Shown here: positions 1 to 7,310 of the stretch, one piece after another
Layout of the letters: each line of letters opens with the position of its first letter
Numbering within the stretch: the first letter of the stretch is position 1
Source: an uncultured Pseudomonas sp.
GTDB lineage: Bacteria; Pseudomonadota; Gammaproteobacteria; Pseudomonadales; Pseudomonadaceae
DNA: 64,000 nt
NCBI RefSeq assembly: GCF_946886105.1
Contig: NZ_CAMPHV010000026.1
Location: 3,374 to 67,373, forward strand
Reading direction: 5' to 3'
The notes under the pieces: model-generated
What the model saw: only the letters and a program-made list of their open reading frames with translations
The model's database searches: none
Told to the model about the DNA's origin: nothing
Translations under genes and position numbers: made by a program

Positions 1-105
1 GTCAAGCGCCCGCGCAAGGCGCCGTGCATCGAGGGTGCCAAGCCGGGCTATGCGTTGGAAGGTAAATCCAGCCGTTACGATATTTATCCGAAGAAAAAGC
101 TGTAA
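1..105 (+). CDS. C-terminal end of an unidentified protein (cut by window edge)
   Basis: An open frame enters from the left edge and stops at TAA 103-105, giving 34 residues rich in Lys and Arg and ending YDIYPKKKL. The residues are too few to assign a family and no motif is recognised. It lies upstream of a repeat tract and converges with the TetR gene. It is probably the true end of a gene because the frame is open from base 1 and the sequence after the stop is repeat DNA. Confidence 0.45.
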   Translation, partial: VKRPRKAPCIEGAKPGYALEGKSSRYDIYPKKKL

Positions 106-130
106 GCCGCAAGCCGCAAGCCGCGACCGC

Positions 131-196
131 ATGCCGAAGGCTTGCCCGCCATCTCGGCGCCATCGCTGGACAAGGCTTCGCCATGTCCACCCTACC
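131..196 (+). repeat. Palindromic intergenic repeat, 'gccgaaggcttg' family, copy 1
   Basis: This segment begins atgccgaaggcttg, passes through a ggacaaggcttcgcc part and ends ccaccctac. A closely similar segment in the same orientation lies at 12110-12175. The preceding bases 106-125 hold tandem AAGCCGC units, and 229-248 holds a cccggatgcaatccgg palindrome. The whole gap 106-280 is therefore repeat DNA without a gene. Confidence 0.6.
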
Positions 197-280
197 CAAG
201 CGCGTTTTCCAACCCGCGAAGTCTTTGTCGCCCGGATGCAATCCGGAATGATCTCAGTCAGGTCGCGGCCAGCTTGATAC

Positions 281-919
281 TCAGTCCGACCGATAAGCCC
301 GCATAAACATCCCCACCGCATCGCGCACGTGGCGTTCGGCGGCTTCGCCCTCCAGGGCGTCGGCGCAGCCGATCAGCAGGCGGAAGTTGTCGATGCCCTT
401 GATCAGACTGAGAAACTGGTCGGCGGCCCCATACGGGCTGGCGATGCGCAGTTTGCCCGCGCGGTCGGCTTGCTCGAGCAGGTGCGCCATTTCGCTGAGC
501 ACCTGTTGCGGCCCGGCTTCGTAGAACATCTTCGAGAGCTTCGAATCCTGCGCGGCCAGGCTGATCATGATGCGGTGCAACTCGACCGATTCGCGGCTAT
601 TGACCAGCGCATGGAAGCCACGGGCGATATTCAGCAACTGGCTTTCGATAGACGCGCCTTCCACCAGTTCGAACAGCAGTTCGGGCAATTGGTCCTGACA
701 TTTCGCCTGCACCGCAGCGGAAAACAACGTCTCCTTATCGGTGAAGTGGCTGTACACCGTGAGCTTGGAAACCCCCGCTTCAGCGGCGATGGCGTCCATG
801 CTGCTGCCGTCGTAACCATGGCGCAGGAACAGGGTTTTCGCCGCCTCGAGAATCGCTTGGCGTTTGGTCGGGTCTTTAGGACGGCCCGGGCCGCTGGGTG
901 GCAACATTTTGTTAGTCAT
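281..919 (-). CDS. TetR/AcrR-family transcriptional repressor of the adjacent RND pump
   Basis: A 212-residue protein of normal TetR length. The N-terminal DNA-binding domain (about residues 18-65) holds the typical helix-turn-helix, with GSSMDAIAAEAGVSKLTVY at about 38-56 followed by SHFTDKETLF. The C-terminal half is the variable ligand and dimerisation domain. It is divergent from the efflux operon that starts at 1010, with 90 bp between them, which is the classic layout for a local repressor that binds the shared promoter and is released by a pump substrate. The inducer cannot be predicted. The family call is firm and the regulatory target is inferred from position. Confidence 0.9.
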   Translation of the reverse strand: MTNKMLPPSGPGRPKDPTKRQAILEAAKTLFLRHGYDGSSMDAIAAEAGVSKLTVYSHFTDKETLFSAAVQAKCQDQLPELLFELVEGASIESQLLNIARGFHALVNSRESVELHRIMISLAAQDSKLSKMFYEAGPQQVLSEMAHLLEQADRAGKLRIASPYGAADQFLSLIKGIDNFRLLIGCADALEGEAAERHVRDAVGMFMRAYRSD

Positions 920-939
920 CGGTTGTTTTAAATACTGGA

Positions 940-967
940 CTGATTGGTTTGCTATTTTTACTATACT
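940..967 (+). promoter_or_regulatory. Possible promoter of the RND efflux operon
   Basis: TATACT at 962-967 is a good -10 hexamer, with the weaker CTGATT at 940-945 sixteen bases upstream. The predicted transcript would begin about 35 bases before the lipoprotein start at 1010. The region is AT-rich compared with its surroundings and lies between the divergent TetR gene and the pump, so the operator should overlap it. I see no clean long palindrome. Confidence 0.4.
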
Positions 968-1009
968 CCGCAGTTCAAATATTCCAAACCTTCGCGAAGG
1001 TCTTCCATT

Positions 1010-2113
1010 ATGTTGCGTCGAGTCCTATCTGTCGCTTTGCCAGTCAGCCTTATCGCGGTGCTCGCCGCTTGTGGCAACGGCGAGCACGTCGAGTCCCCGG
1101 TGCGTCCCGCCATGGTGGTGCAACCCCAATTGGCCGGCGCGATGATGGATACCTACCCGGGCGAAGTGCGCGCGCACCTGGAGCCCGAGCTGGCTTTTCG
1201 TATCGCGGGCAAGGTAAGCAAGCGCCTGGTCGAGGTGGGGCAGCGGGTGAAGAAGGACCAGCCATTGGCCGAGCTGGACCCGCAAGACGTGCGCCTGCAA
1301 CTCGAAGCGACTCGCGCCCAGGTCGCCGCCGCCGAAGCCAACCTGCAGCTGGTGCGCGCCGAGCGTGACCGCTACAAAGCGTTGCTGGCGCGCAACCTGG
1401 TCAGCCGTTCGCAATACGACAATGCCGAAAATACCTTCCGCGCGGGCGAGGCGCGGCTCAAGCAGATCAAAGCCGAATTCAACGTGGCCGATAACCAGGC
1501 CGGCTACGCCGTGCTGCGCGCCTCCCAGGACGGCGTGATCGCGCGGCGCATGGTCGAAGTCGGGCAGGTGGTCGCCGCCGGGCAAAGCGTGTTCGTGCTG
1601 GCCGCCGATGGCGAGCGCGAAGTGCTGATCAATTTGCCGGAGCAAGCCTTCGAGCGCTTCAGCGTCGGCCAGGAAGTGGCGGTCGAGTTGTGGTCGCAGC
1701 CGGATCAACGTTTCCCCGGGCGCATCCGCGAAATATCGCCGTCGGCCGATCCGCAATCGCGCACGTTCGCCGCCCGCGTGGCCTTTACCGAAGGCAAGGT
1801 GCCCGCCGAACTGGGCCAGAGCGCACGGGTGTATATCCCCCACAATGGCCCGGTACCCTTGGCTATTCCGCTGTCGGCGCTGACCGCCGAGAAGGGCGAG
1901 CCCTTCGTCTGGGTGGTCGACCCGAAAGATTCCACGCTCAAGCGCGTCAAGGTGCGGGTCGGGGCTTACGGCGAGAAGCTGGTGCCGGTGCTGGAAGGCT
2001 TGCAGGCCAGCGATTGGGTAGTCGCCGCTGGCGTGCAGGTTCTACGCGAAGGGCAGAAGGTGCGCCCGGTGGACCGCGACAACCGCATGGTCGAATTGGC
2101 GAGCAAGGAGTAA
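1010..2113 (+). CDS. RND efflux periplasmic adaptor (membrane fusion) lipoprotein
   Basis: A 367-residue adaptor that should link the inner-membrane pump at 2118 to an outer-membrane channel. ATG 1010 is chosen because it gives a lipoprotein signal, with h-region VALPVSLIAVLAAC and lipobox LAAC. An upstream in-frame start at 944 would add non-signal sequence overlapping the promoter. The order is a lipoyl/barrel-sandwich half (about 45-75), an alpha-hairpin of coiled coil (about 85-150), the second lipoyl half with GVIARRMVEVGQVV (about 175-190), a beta-barrel, and a membrane-proximal domain. It lies 4 bp upstream of the pump gene and is certainly co-transcribed with it. The substrate is unknown. 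Confidence 0.9.
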   Translation: MLRRVLSVALPVSLIAVLAACGNGEHVESPVRPAMVVQPQLAGAMMDTYPGEVRAHLEPELAFRIAGKVSKRLVEVGQRVKKDQPLAELDPQDVRLQLEATRAQVAAAEANLQLVRAERDRYKALLARNLVSRSQYDNAENTFRAGEARLKQIKAEFNVADNQAGYAVLRASQDGVIARRMVEVGQVVAAGQSVFVLAADGEREVLINLPEQAFERFSVGQEVAVELWSQPDQRFPGRIREISPSADPQSRTFAARVAFTEGKVPAELGQSARVYIPHNGPVPLAIPLSALTAEKGEPFVWVVDPKDSTLKRVKVRVGAYGEKLVPVLEGLQASDWVVAAGVQVLREGQKVRPVDRDNRMVELASKE

Positions 2114-2117
2114 CCCG

Positions 2118-5100
2118 ATGGACTTCAATGTGTCCGCCTGGGCGTTGCGCAATCGCCAGATCGTGCTGTACCTCATGTTGTTGCTGGCCATGGTCGGGGC
2201 GCTGTCCTACACCAAACTGGGCCAGAGTGAAGACCCGCCGTTCACCTTCAAGGCCATGGTGATCCGCACCAACTGGCCGGGAGCGAGCGCCGAAGAAGTC
2301 TCCCGCCAGGTCACCGAACGCATCGAAAAGAAGCTGATGGAGACCGGCGAGTACGACAAGATCATCTCCTTCTCCCGTCCGGGCGAATCCATGGTGACCT
2401 TCCTCGCCCGCGATGCCATGGATTCGGCGGATATCCCCGACCTCTGGTACCAAGTGCGCAAGAAGGTCGGCGACATTCGCCACACCTTGCCCCAGGGCAT
2501 CCAGGGGCCGTTCTATAACGACGAATTCGGCACCACCTTCGGCAACATCTATGCGCTGACCGGCGAGGGTTTCGACTACGCCGTGCTCAAGGATTACGCC
2601 GACCGCATCCAACTGCAGCTGCAGCGGGTCAAGGATGTCGGTAAGGTCGACCTGGTCGGCCTGCAAGACGAGAAAATCTGGATCGAGCTGTCCAACACCA
2701 AGCTGGCCACCTTAGGCTTGCCGCTGGCGGCGGTGCAGCAGGCGCTCGAAGAGCAGAACGCCGTCGCCGCGGCCGGCTACTTCGAAACCACCACGGACCG
2801 CGTGCAATTGCGCGTGACCGGGCGTTTCCAAACGGTTGAGGAAATCCGCGATTTCCCTATCCGCGTCGCCGATCGCAGCTTCCGCATCGGCGATGTGGCC
2901 GAGGTCAAACGCGGCTTCAACGACCCACCCGCACCGCGCATGCGCTTTATGGGCGAGGACGCCATTGGCCTCGCGGTGTCGATGAAAACCGGCGGCGATA
3001 TTCTGGTGCTGGGCAAGGCCCTGGAAGTCGACTTCGCCCGCTTGCAGGAAACCCTGCCGGCCGGCATGCAACTGCGCAAGGTCTCGGACCAACCGGCGGC
3101 GGTGAAAACCGGCGTGGGCGAATTCGTCCGCGTGCTCACCGAGGCGGTGATCATCGTCTTGCTGGTCAGCTTCTTCTCCCTCGGCCTGCGCACCGGTCTG
3201 GTGGTGGCGCTGTCGATCCCGCTGGTATTGGCGATGACCTTCGCCGCCATGTACTACTTCGGCATCGGCTTGCACAAGATTTCCCTGGGCGCGCTGGTGC
3301 TCGCCTTGGGCTTGTTGGTCGACGACGCGATCATCGCCGTGGAGATGATGGCGATCAAAATGGAGCAGGGCTTCGACCGCCTCAAGGCGGCCAGTTATGC
3401 CTGGACCAGCACCGCTTTCCCCATGCTCACCGGCACCCTGATCACCGCGGCGGGCTTCCTGCCGATCGCCACCGCCAACTCCAGCACCGGCGAGTACACC
3501 CGCTCGATCTTCCAGGTGGTGACCATTGCCCTGTTGGTGTCCTGGATCGCCGCCGTGGTTTTCGTGCCTTACCTGGGCGCCAAACTGTTGCCGGATCTGG
3601 CCAAGTTGCACGCCGCCAAACACGGCGGCAGCGCGGCTGGCCACGACCCCTACGCGACGCCGTTCTACCAGCGCGTGCGCGGCATGGTGGCGTGGTGCGT
3701 GCGGCGGCGCAAAACCGTGATCGTCCTGACCCTGGTCGCGTTCGTCGGTGCCATCGCGCTGTTCCGCTTCGTCCCGCAGCAATTCTTCCCGGCGTCCGGG
3801 CGACTGGAGCTGATGGTCGATATGAAGCTCGCCGAAGGCGCGTCGTTGGTCGCCACCGAGGAGCAGGTCAAGCGCATGGAGCAACTGCTCAGCGAGCGCG
3901 AAGGCATCGATAACTACGTGGCCTATGTCGGCACCGGCTCGCCGCGTTTCTACCTGCCGCTGGATCAGCAACTGCCGGCGGCCAGCTTCGCCCAGTTCGT
4001 GGTACTCGCGAAAACCATCGAAGATCGCGAAGCGATCCGCAGCTGGCTGATCGAGACGGTCAACGAAGAATTCCCGGCCCTGCGCACCCGCGTGTCGCGC
4101 CTGGAAAACGGCCCTCCGGTGGGTTACCCGGTGCAGTTCCGGGTTTCCGGCGAGCATATCGACGAAGTGCGCGCCCTGGCCCGTCAGGTGGCGGACAAGG
4201 TGCGGGAAAACCCCGATGTGGTGAACGTGCACCTGGATTGGCAGGAGCCGAGCAAAGTGGTGCGCCTGAATATCGATCAGGAGCGCGCCCGCGCCCTGGG
4301 CGTGAGCACCGCCGACCTGTCGCGCTTCCTGCAAAGCTCCCTGACCGGCTCGCCGGTCAGCCAGTACCGCGAGGGTAACGAACTGATCGAAATTCTCCTG
4401 CGCGGCGGCGTCGTCGAACGTCAGGAACTCGGCCTGCTACCGAGCCTGGCGGTGCCGACCGACAACGGCCGCAGCGTGCCTCTGGCGCAGATCGCCACCC
4501 TCGAATACGGTTTCGAAGAAGGCGTGATCTGGCACCGCAACCGCTTGCCGACCGTCACCGTGCGCGCCGATATCTACGGCGGCGCGCAGCCGGTCAGCCT
4601 GACCCAACAGATACTGCCGACCCTGGAATCGATCCGCGCTTCCATGCCCGATGGCTACCTGCTGGAAGTGGGCGGCACCGTCGAGGACTCCAGCCGCGGG
4701 CAGAAATCGGTCAACGCCGGCATACCGCTGTTTATCGTGGTGGTGCTGAGCTTGCTGATGTTGCAGCTGAAAAGCTTCTCGCGCTCGATCATGGTGTTCC
4801 TCACCGCGCCCCTGGGGCTGATCGGCGTGACCCTGTTCCTGCTGGTGTTCCGCCAACCCTTCGGCTTCGTCGCCATGCTCGGCACCATCGCCCTGTCCGG
4901 GATGATCATGCGTAACTCGGTGATCCTCATCGACCAGATCGAGCAGGACATCGCCGCCGGGCTGGACAGCTGGCACGCCACCATCGAAGCCACGGTACGG
5001 CGCTTCCGCCCCATCGTCCTGACCGCCCTGGCCGCGGTACTGGCAATGATCCCACTGTCGCGCAGCGTGTTCTTCGGCCCCATGGCCGTGGCCATCATGG

Positions 5101-5195
5101 GCGGCCTGATCGTCGCCACCGCGCTAACCCTGCTGTTCCTGCCGGCGCTGTACTCCGCCTGGTTCAGGATCAAGGAACCGCGCGAAGCCGTGTAA
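2118..5195 (+). CDS. RND-family efflux transporter permease (AcrB type)
   Basis: A 1025-residue inner-membrane proton/drug antiporter with the duplicated RND plan of 12 transmembrane helices and two large periplasmic loops. The proton-relay Asp pair of TM4 is present as D402-D403 in GLLVDDAIIAVE. In TM10 the Lys of AcrB (K940) is replaced by Arg at 932 (GMIMRNSVILID), a variation I recall in a branch of this family. It is translated 4 bp after the adaptor. No outer-membrane factor follows, only a terminator, so the pump must borrow a TolC/OprM-like channel encoded elsewhere. TetR-adaptor-RND order suggests an inducible pump of amphiphilic toxicants. The substrate is not predictable from sequence. 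Confidence 0.93.
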   Translation: MDFNVSAWALRNRQIVLYLMLLLAMVGALSYTKLGQSEDPPFTFKAMVIRTNWPGASAEEVSRQVTERIEKKLMETGEYDKIISFSRPGESMVTFLARDAMDSADIPDLWYQVRKKVGDIRHTLPQGIQGPFYNDEFGTTFGNIYALTGEGFDYAVLKDYADRIQLQLQRVKDVGKVDLVGLQDEKIWIELSNTKLATLGLPLAAVQQALEEQNAVAAAGYFETTTDRVQLRVTGRFQTVEEIRDFPIRVADRSFRIGDVAEVKRGFNDPPAPRMRFMGEDAIGLAVSMKTGGDILVLGKALEVDFARLQETLPAGMQLRKVSDQPAAVKTGVGEFVRVLTEAVIIVLLVSFFSLGLRTGLVVALSIPLVLAMTFAAMYYFGIGLHKISLGALVLALGLLVDDAIIAVEMMAIKMEQGFDRLKAASYAWTSTAFPMLTGTLITAAGFLPIATANSSTGEYTRSIFQVVTIALLVSWIAAVVFVPYLGAKLLPDLAKLHAAKHGGSAAGHDPYATPFYQRVRGMVAWCVRRRKTVIVLTLVAFVGAIALFRFVPQQFFPASGRLELMVDMKLAEGASLVATEEQVKRMEQLLSEREGIDNYVAYVGTGSPRFYLPLDQQLPAASFAQFVVLAKTIEDREAIRSWLIETVNEEFPALRTRVSRLENGPPVGYPVQFRVSGEHIDEVRALARQVADKVRENPDVVNVHLDWQEPSKVVRLNIDQERARALGVSTADLSRFLQSSLTGSPVSQYREGNELIEILLRGGVVERQELGLLPSLAVPTDNGRSVPLAQIATLEYGFEEGVIWHRNRLPTVTVRADIYGGAQPVSLTQQILPTLESIRASMPDGYLLEVGGTVEDSSRGQKSVNAGIPLFIVVVLSLLMLQLKSFSRSIMVFLTAPLGLIGVTLFLLVFRQPFGFVAMLGTIALSGMIMRNSVILIDQIEQDIAAGLDSWHATIEATVRRFRPIVLTALAAVLAMIPLSRSVFFGPMAVAIMGGLIVATALTLLFLPALYSAWFRIKEPREAV

Positions 5196-5215
5196 CACGG
5201 CGGTTTGCGAAACTG

Positions 5216-5247
5216 AAAAAGCCCGGGTCGATTGATCCGGGCTTTTT
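5216..5247 (+). terminator. Intrinsic terminator of the RND operon
   Basis: An 11-bp perfect stem AAAAAGCCCGG / CCGGGCTTTTT with a ten-base loop lies 20 bases after the permease stop. It ends in a T-run, the textbook form of a rho-independent terminator. Confidence 0.9.
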
Positions 5248-5285
5248 CGTTGGGGGCAGTTATCTGGTGTACGCAGGGATAGTCT

Positions 5286-5371
5286 GTAGGAACCCGCTTG
5301 CTGCGGTTCGGCACATCGATGCTGCTTTTGCGTTGTTCGTTGATTTGGATCGCCAGCAAGCTGGCTCCTAC
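5286..5371. repeat. Inverted pair of REP-like elements
   Basis: A unit starting gtaggaacccgcttgctgcgg at 5286 faces an opposite unit ending gccagcaagctggctcctac at 5371. This is the gtaggagccagcttgctggcgat class of Pseudomonas REP sequence, arranged as a head-to-head pair. Another unit of the class is at 11524-11547. Confidence 0.75.
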
Positions 5372-5397
5372 ATATCGAAATTGCCCACCGATCAGTC

Positions 5398-5420
5398 CCC
5401 TCTACCCTTCGGGGAGAGGG
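5398..5420. repeat. CCCTCTCCC hairpin repeat
   Basis: CCCTCTACCC, loop TTC, GGGGAGAGGG forms a 10-base hairpin with one mismatch. The same motif, as a perfect hairpin, occurs at 7134-7156. It is a common dispersed repeat with no gene. Confidence 0.6.
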
Positions 5421-5485
5421 CTAGGTGAGGGGGCGCCATTCCGAACGACGCAAATCGCAAGTCCGTCGCAGCGTTGGTTAGCTAG

Positions 5486-5532
5486 TTCCCACGCTCAGGC
5501 GTGGGAATTCATCCGGTGACGCTCCGCGTCAC
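5486..5532. repeat. Double-hairpin dispersed repeat (ttcccacgc / gtgacgc)
   Basis: Two perfect hairpins stand in tandem: TTCCCACGC-tcag-GCGTGGGAA at 5486-5507 and GTGACGC-tcc-GCGTCAC at 5516-5532. I recall this arrangement as a widespread interspersed repeat in Pseudomonas and relatives. It interrupts the reading frame described at 5495-5710. Confidence 0.65.
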
Positions 5533-5710
5533 GGTTTTCTAAATAAATCGCACAGGTAATGCGGTTCCCGAACCCCGTCACATCTCGTAACCTGCTTGGC
5601 GCATCCTCAATGATAGGTCCTTTCGGTCGTTCAGGATCGAATCCAAATCGGTGTGAAAATCTGGCATATTTAGGCTCCACCGCTATCCGTCGTGACAAAT
5701 AACAGTACAC
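5495..5710 (-). pseudogene. Possible 5' remnant of a gene, truncated by a repeat
   Basis: A GTG-started frame of 71 codons, with GAGG eleven bases upstream, encodes YARFSHRFGFDPERPKGPI followed by IEDAPSRLR. The pattern of FSxRxGF, then an acidic EDAP and LR, resembles from memory the N-terminal domain of AbiJ-type abortive-infection and related proteins. The last 25 or so codons read through the double-hairpin repeat at 5486-5532, so this is not an intact domain. The best reading is a relic whose 3' part was replaced by repeats. It could also be chance coding. Confidence 0.22.
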
Positions 5711-5763
5711 CTTTGATTCTTCCTCTTAGAAAAACGGGTGGCGGCTGTTGCAGTCCCTCGGCC

Positions 5764-5964
5764 TTACTTCACTCCCTCGATAAGAGCGATGTCTTTGCGC
5801 AATAAATCATTGATAAGGGTAGTAAGGGCGACGCCTTTGCTGCGTGCGCGCTCCTCGAAATAATTGAGCACATCGTTATCCAAGTACACTGGTAGGTGCA
5901 GTTCGGCATCGGGGCGGTGGAACTTGCCGCGTTCGGCTTTGCTGAAATCGTACTCTTCACGCAT
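5764..5964 (-). CDS. brnA: BrnA-like antitoxin (DUF4415/CopG type)
   Basis: A 66-residue protein lying 5 bp downstream of the BrnT toxin gene. The sequence FHRPDAELHLPVYLDNDVLN followed by YFEERARSKGVALTTLINDLL is a ribbon-helix-helix of the BrnA/DUF4415 kind: the beta strand contacts DNA and the helices dimerise. In BrnTA systems the antitoxin wraps the toxin and the complex represses its own promoter. It is shorter than the canonical Brucella BrnA (about 90 residues) because little precedes the RHH. The toxin-first order is typical of this family. The pair sits in a repeat-rich pocket between the RND operon and a DUF4197 gene, consistent with horizontal gain. Confidence 0.8.
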   Translation of the reverse strand: MREEYDFSKAERGKFHRPDAELHLPVYLDNDVLNYFEERARSKGVALTTLINDLLRKDIALIEGVK

Positions 5965-5969
5965 GTTAT

Positions 5970-6260
5970 TTACCCTTCGTACTGTTGTGTCTCATGGCTC
6001 GTGGCCACTCGGGCTGAGATCAAACGGACATGGATATGGTCGCCACCATCTTCTCGCCAAGTATGTACCACGACTACCAGTTTACGATTGCCGGCTTGGC
6101 CCAGTGTTACCCAGCGCTCCTCGGCTTGGCTGTGGTTTTCGTCAAATAGGGTGAGGGCCAGTGGGTCACGGAAGACTTCCGCAGCCTCTTCGAAGCTGAC
6201 CCCGTGTTTGCGTAGGTTGCTGGCCGCTTTGTTGGCATCCCATTCAAAGTGAAGATGCAT
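5970..6260 (-). CDS. brnT: BrnT-family ribonuclease toxin
   Basis: About 96 residues with the BrnT hallmark FEWDANKAASNLRKHGVSFE followed by EAAEVFRDP near the N-terminus, and ERWVTLGQAGNRKLVVVVH and IRLISAR-like strands (here VRLISARVA) in the C-terminal half. BrnT has a RelE-like fold and cleaves RNA, stopping growth until neutralised by BrnA. The ATG at 6260 is preferred because ACGGG lies nine bases upstream. An ATG at 6269 would add three residues. The antitoxin follows after 5 bp, so the two form an operon. The family call is firm. Activity and current function are inferred. Confidence 0.88.
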   Translation of the reverse strand: MHLHFEWDANKAASNLRKHGVSFEEAAEVFRDPLALTLFDENHSQAEERWVTLGQAGNRKLVVVVHTWREDGGDHIHVRLISARVATSHETQQYEG

Positions 6261-6322
6261 ACACATCATCCCGTTGGTCTGTAAGGTGGTTGCTTCTCAG
6301 GCAGTTGGCGCGTTGGCTGTGA

Positions 6323-7000
6323 TCACAACACCCCAAAAACCTTCTTAGCCAAACTAGTAGCCGCGCCCGCCGGGTTCTGCCGCAAGCTGGCTTCCTGCTT
6401 GGCAATCATCTCGAACAACCCATCGAGCGCCTGTTCGGTCACGTAGTTTTCGATGCTGGCGCTTTTCGCGTCCACCACGCCGAAGGCAGCGGCTTGGCCG
6501 GCGAAGGCGTTGTATTGCTTGGCCAGGCCGACCTGGTCGGTGGCTTGTTTGACGATGGGCAGGAACTGCGCGCGGAGCTGTTCGCGGCTGGTTTTGTTGA
6601 GGTATTGGGTGGCCGAGTCCTGGGGGCCGGTCAGGATGCTTTTGGCGTCCTGCACGGTCATTTTCTTCACCGATTCCACCAGCAGTGCCTGGGCTTGCGG
6701 CACTGCGGCTTCGGCGGCTTTGTTCATGCTGGCTTCGAGCTGATCGACCTGGGCGCCCATGCCCATCATCTTCATGGTTTTCGCCGCTTTGCCGAGCTTG
6801 CCCGGCAGTTCGATACGTACGTCCGGGTTGTTGCTGAAGCCGCCGGGTTTGCCCAGTTGCTGCACGGCTACCTGGGCGCCTTGGATCAAGGCGTCTTTCA
6901 GGCCGCCGCTGGCGTCTTTCTGCGTCAGGTCGGCGAGTGACAGGGCGAAGGCGCTGCTGGACAGGACCAGGGCGGCGGCGAGGGTGGCGATACGGTGCAT
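6323..7000 (-). CDS. Secreted DUF4197-domain protein
   Basis: A 225-residue protein of unknown function with a Sec signal peptide (MHRIATLAAALVLSSSAFA, cleavage after about residue 19), so it should be periplasmic. The mature part matches the DUF4197 pattern I recall: SLADLTQKDASGGLKDAL near the start, NPDVRIELPGKL, repeated helical segments, and the C-terminal LDGLFEMIAKQEASLRQNPA. The start at 7000 is chosen for the signal peptide and for AAGGA eight bases upstream. The frame runs open further upstream but through repeat DNA. Single-gene unit; the role of the family is not established. Confidence 0.88.
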   Translation of the reverse strand: MHRIATLAAALVLSSSAFALSLADLTQKDASGGLKDALIQGAQVAVQQLGKPGGFSNNPDVRIELPGKLGKAAKTMKMMGMGAQVDQLEASMNKAAEAAVPQAQALLVESVKKMTVQDAKSILTGPQDSATQYLNKTSREQLRAQFLPIVKQATDQVGLAKQYNAFAGQAAAFGVVDAKSASIENYVTEQALDGLFEMIAKQEASLRQNPAGAATSLAKKVFGVL

Positions 7001-7310
7001 GGGGGAGTTCCTTGGGTGAGTATGGGATGAGCTTAGCGGAGCGGGAGGAGGGCAGTAAAAGGCATTTTGGGGCGATGTGTCATTTGGGTTTGGTTGGCTG
7101 GCGCAGCCCTCATCCGAACGCGGCCCGCCCCAGCCCCTCTCCCGGTGGGAGAGGGGGGCAATGCGCCCGGCACGCAATCGCGGATAGCCGCCTCACCTGC
7201 CTCAACCTGTTACGGTGGTCGCGTGGATGGCCGCGGGATTTGTGCCGCGGTCGTTCCCTGTGGCGCGTTGTGTGGCCGCAGTAAACCCATGCATTTAGGG
7301 AGGCTGCCGT
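7001..7310. other. Gene-free gap with a hairpin repeat
   Basis: This 310-bp gap lies between the divergent DUF4197 and GH13 genes. It holds a perfect hairpin CCCCTCTCCC-ggt-GGGAGAGGGG at 7134-7156, which is a dispersed repeat. Frames crossing the gap have no ribosome site. I see no convincing sigma-70 promoter, although both flanking genes need one here. Confidence 0.5.

Noticed and set aside
2712..4334. 540-codon minus-strand frame
   Set aside because: It is antisense to the RND permease, and its composition (His, Gln, Arg, Gly repeats) is that of a shadow frame.
6318..6327. TGTGATCACA palindrome suggestive of a CRP/Vfr site
   Set aside because: The half-sites have no six-base spacer, and the motif overlaps the DUF4197 stop codon, far from any start.
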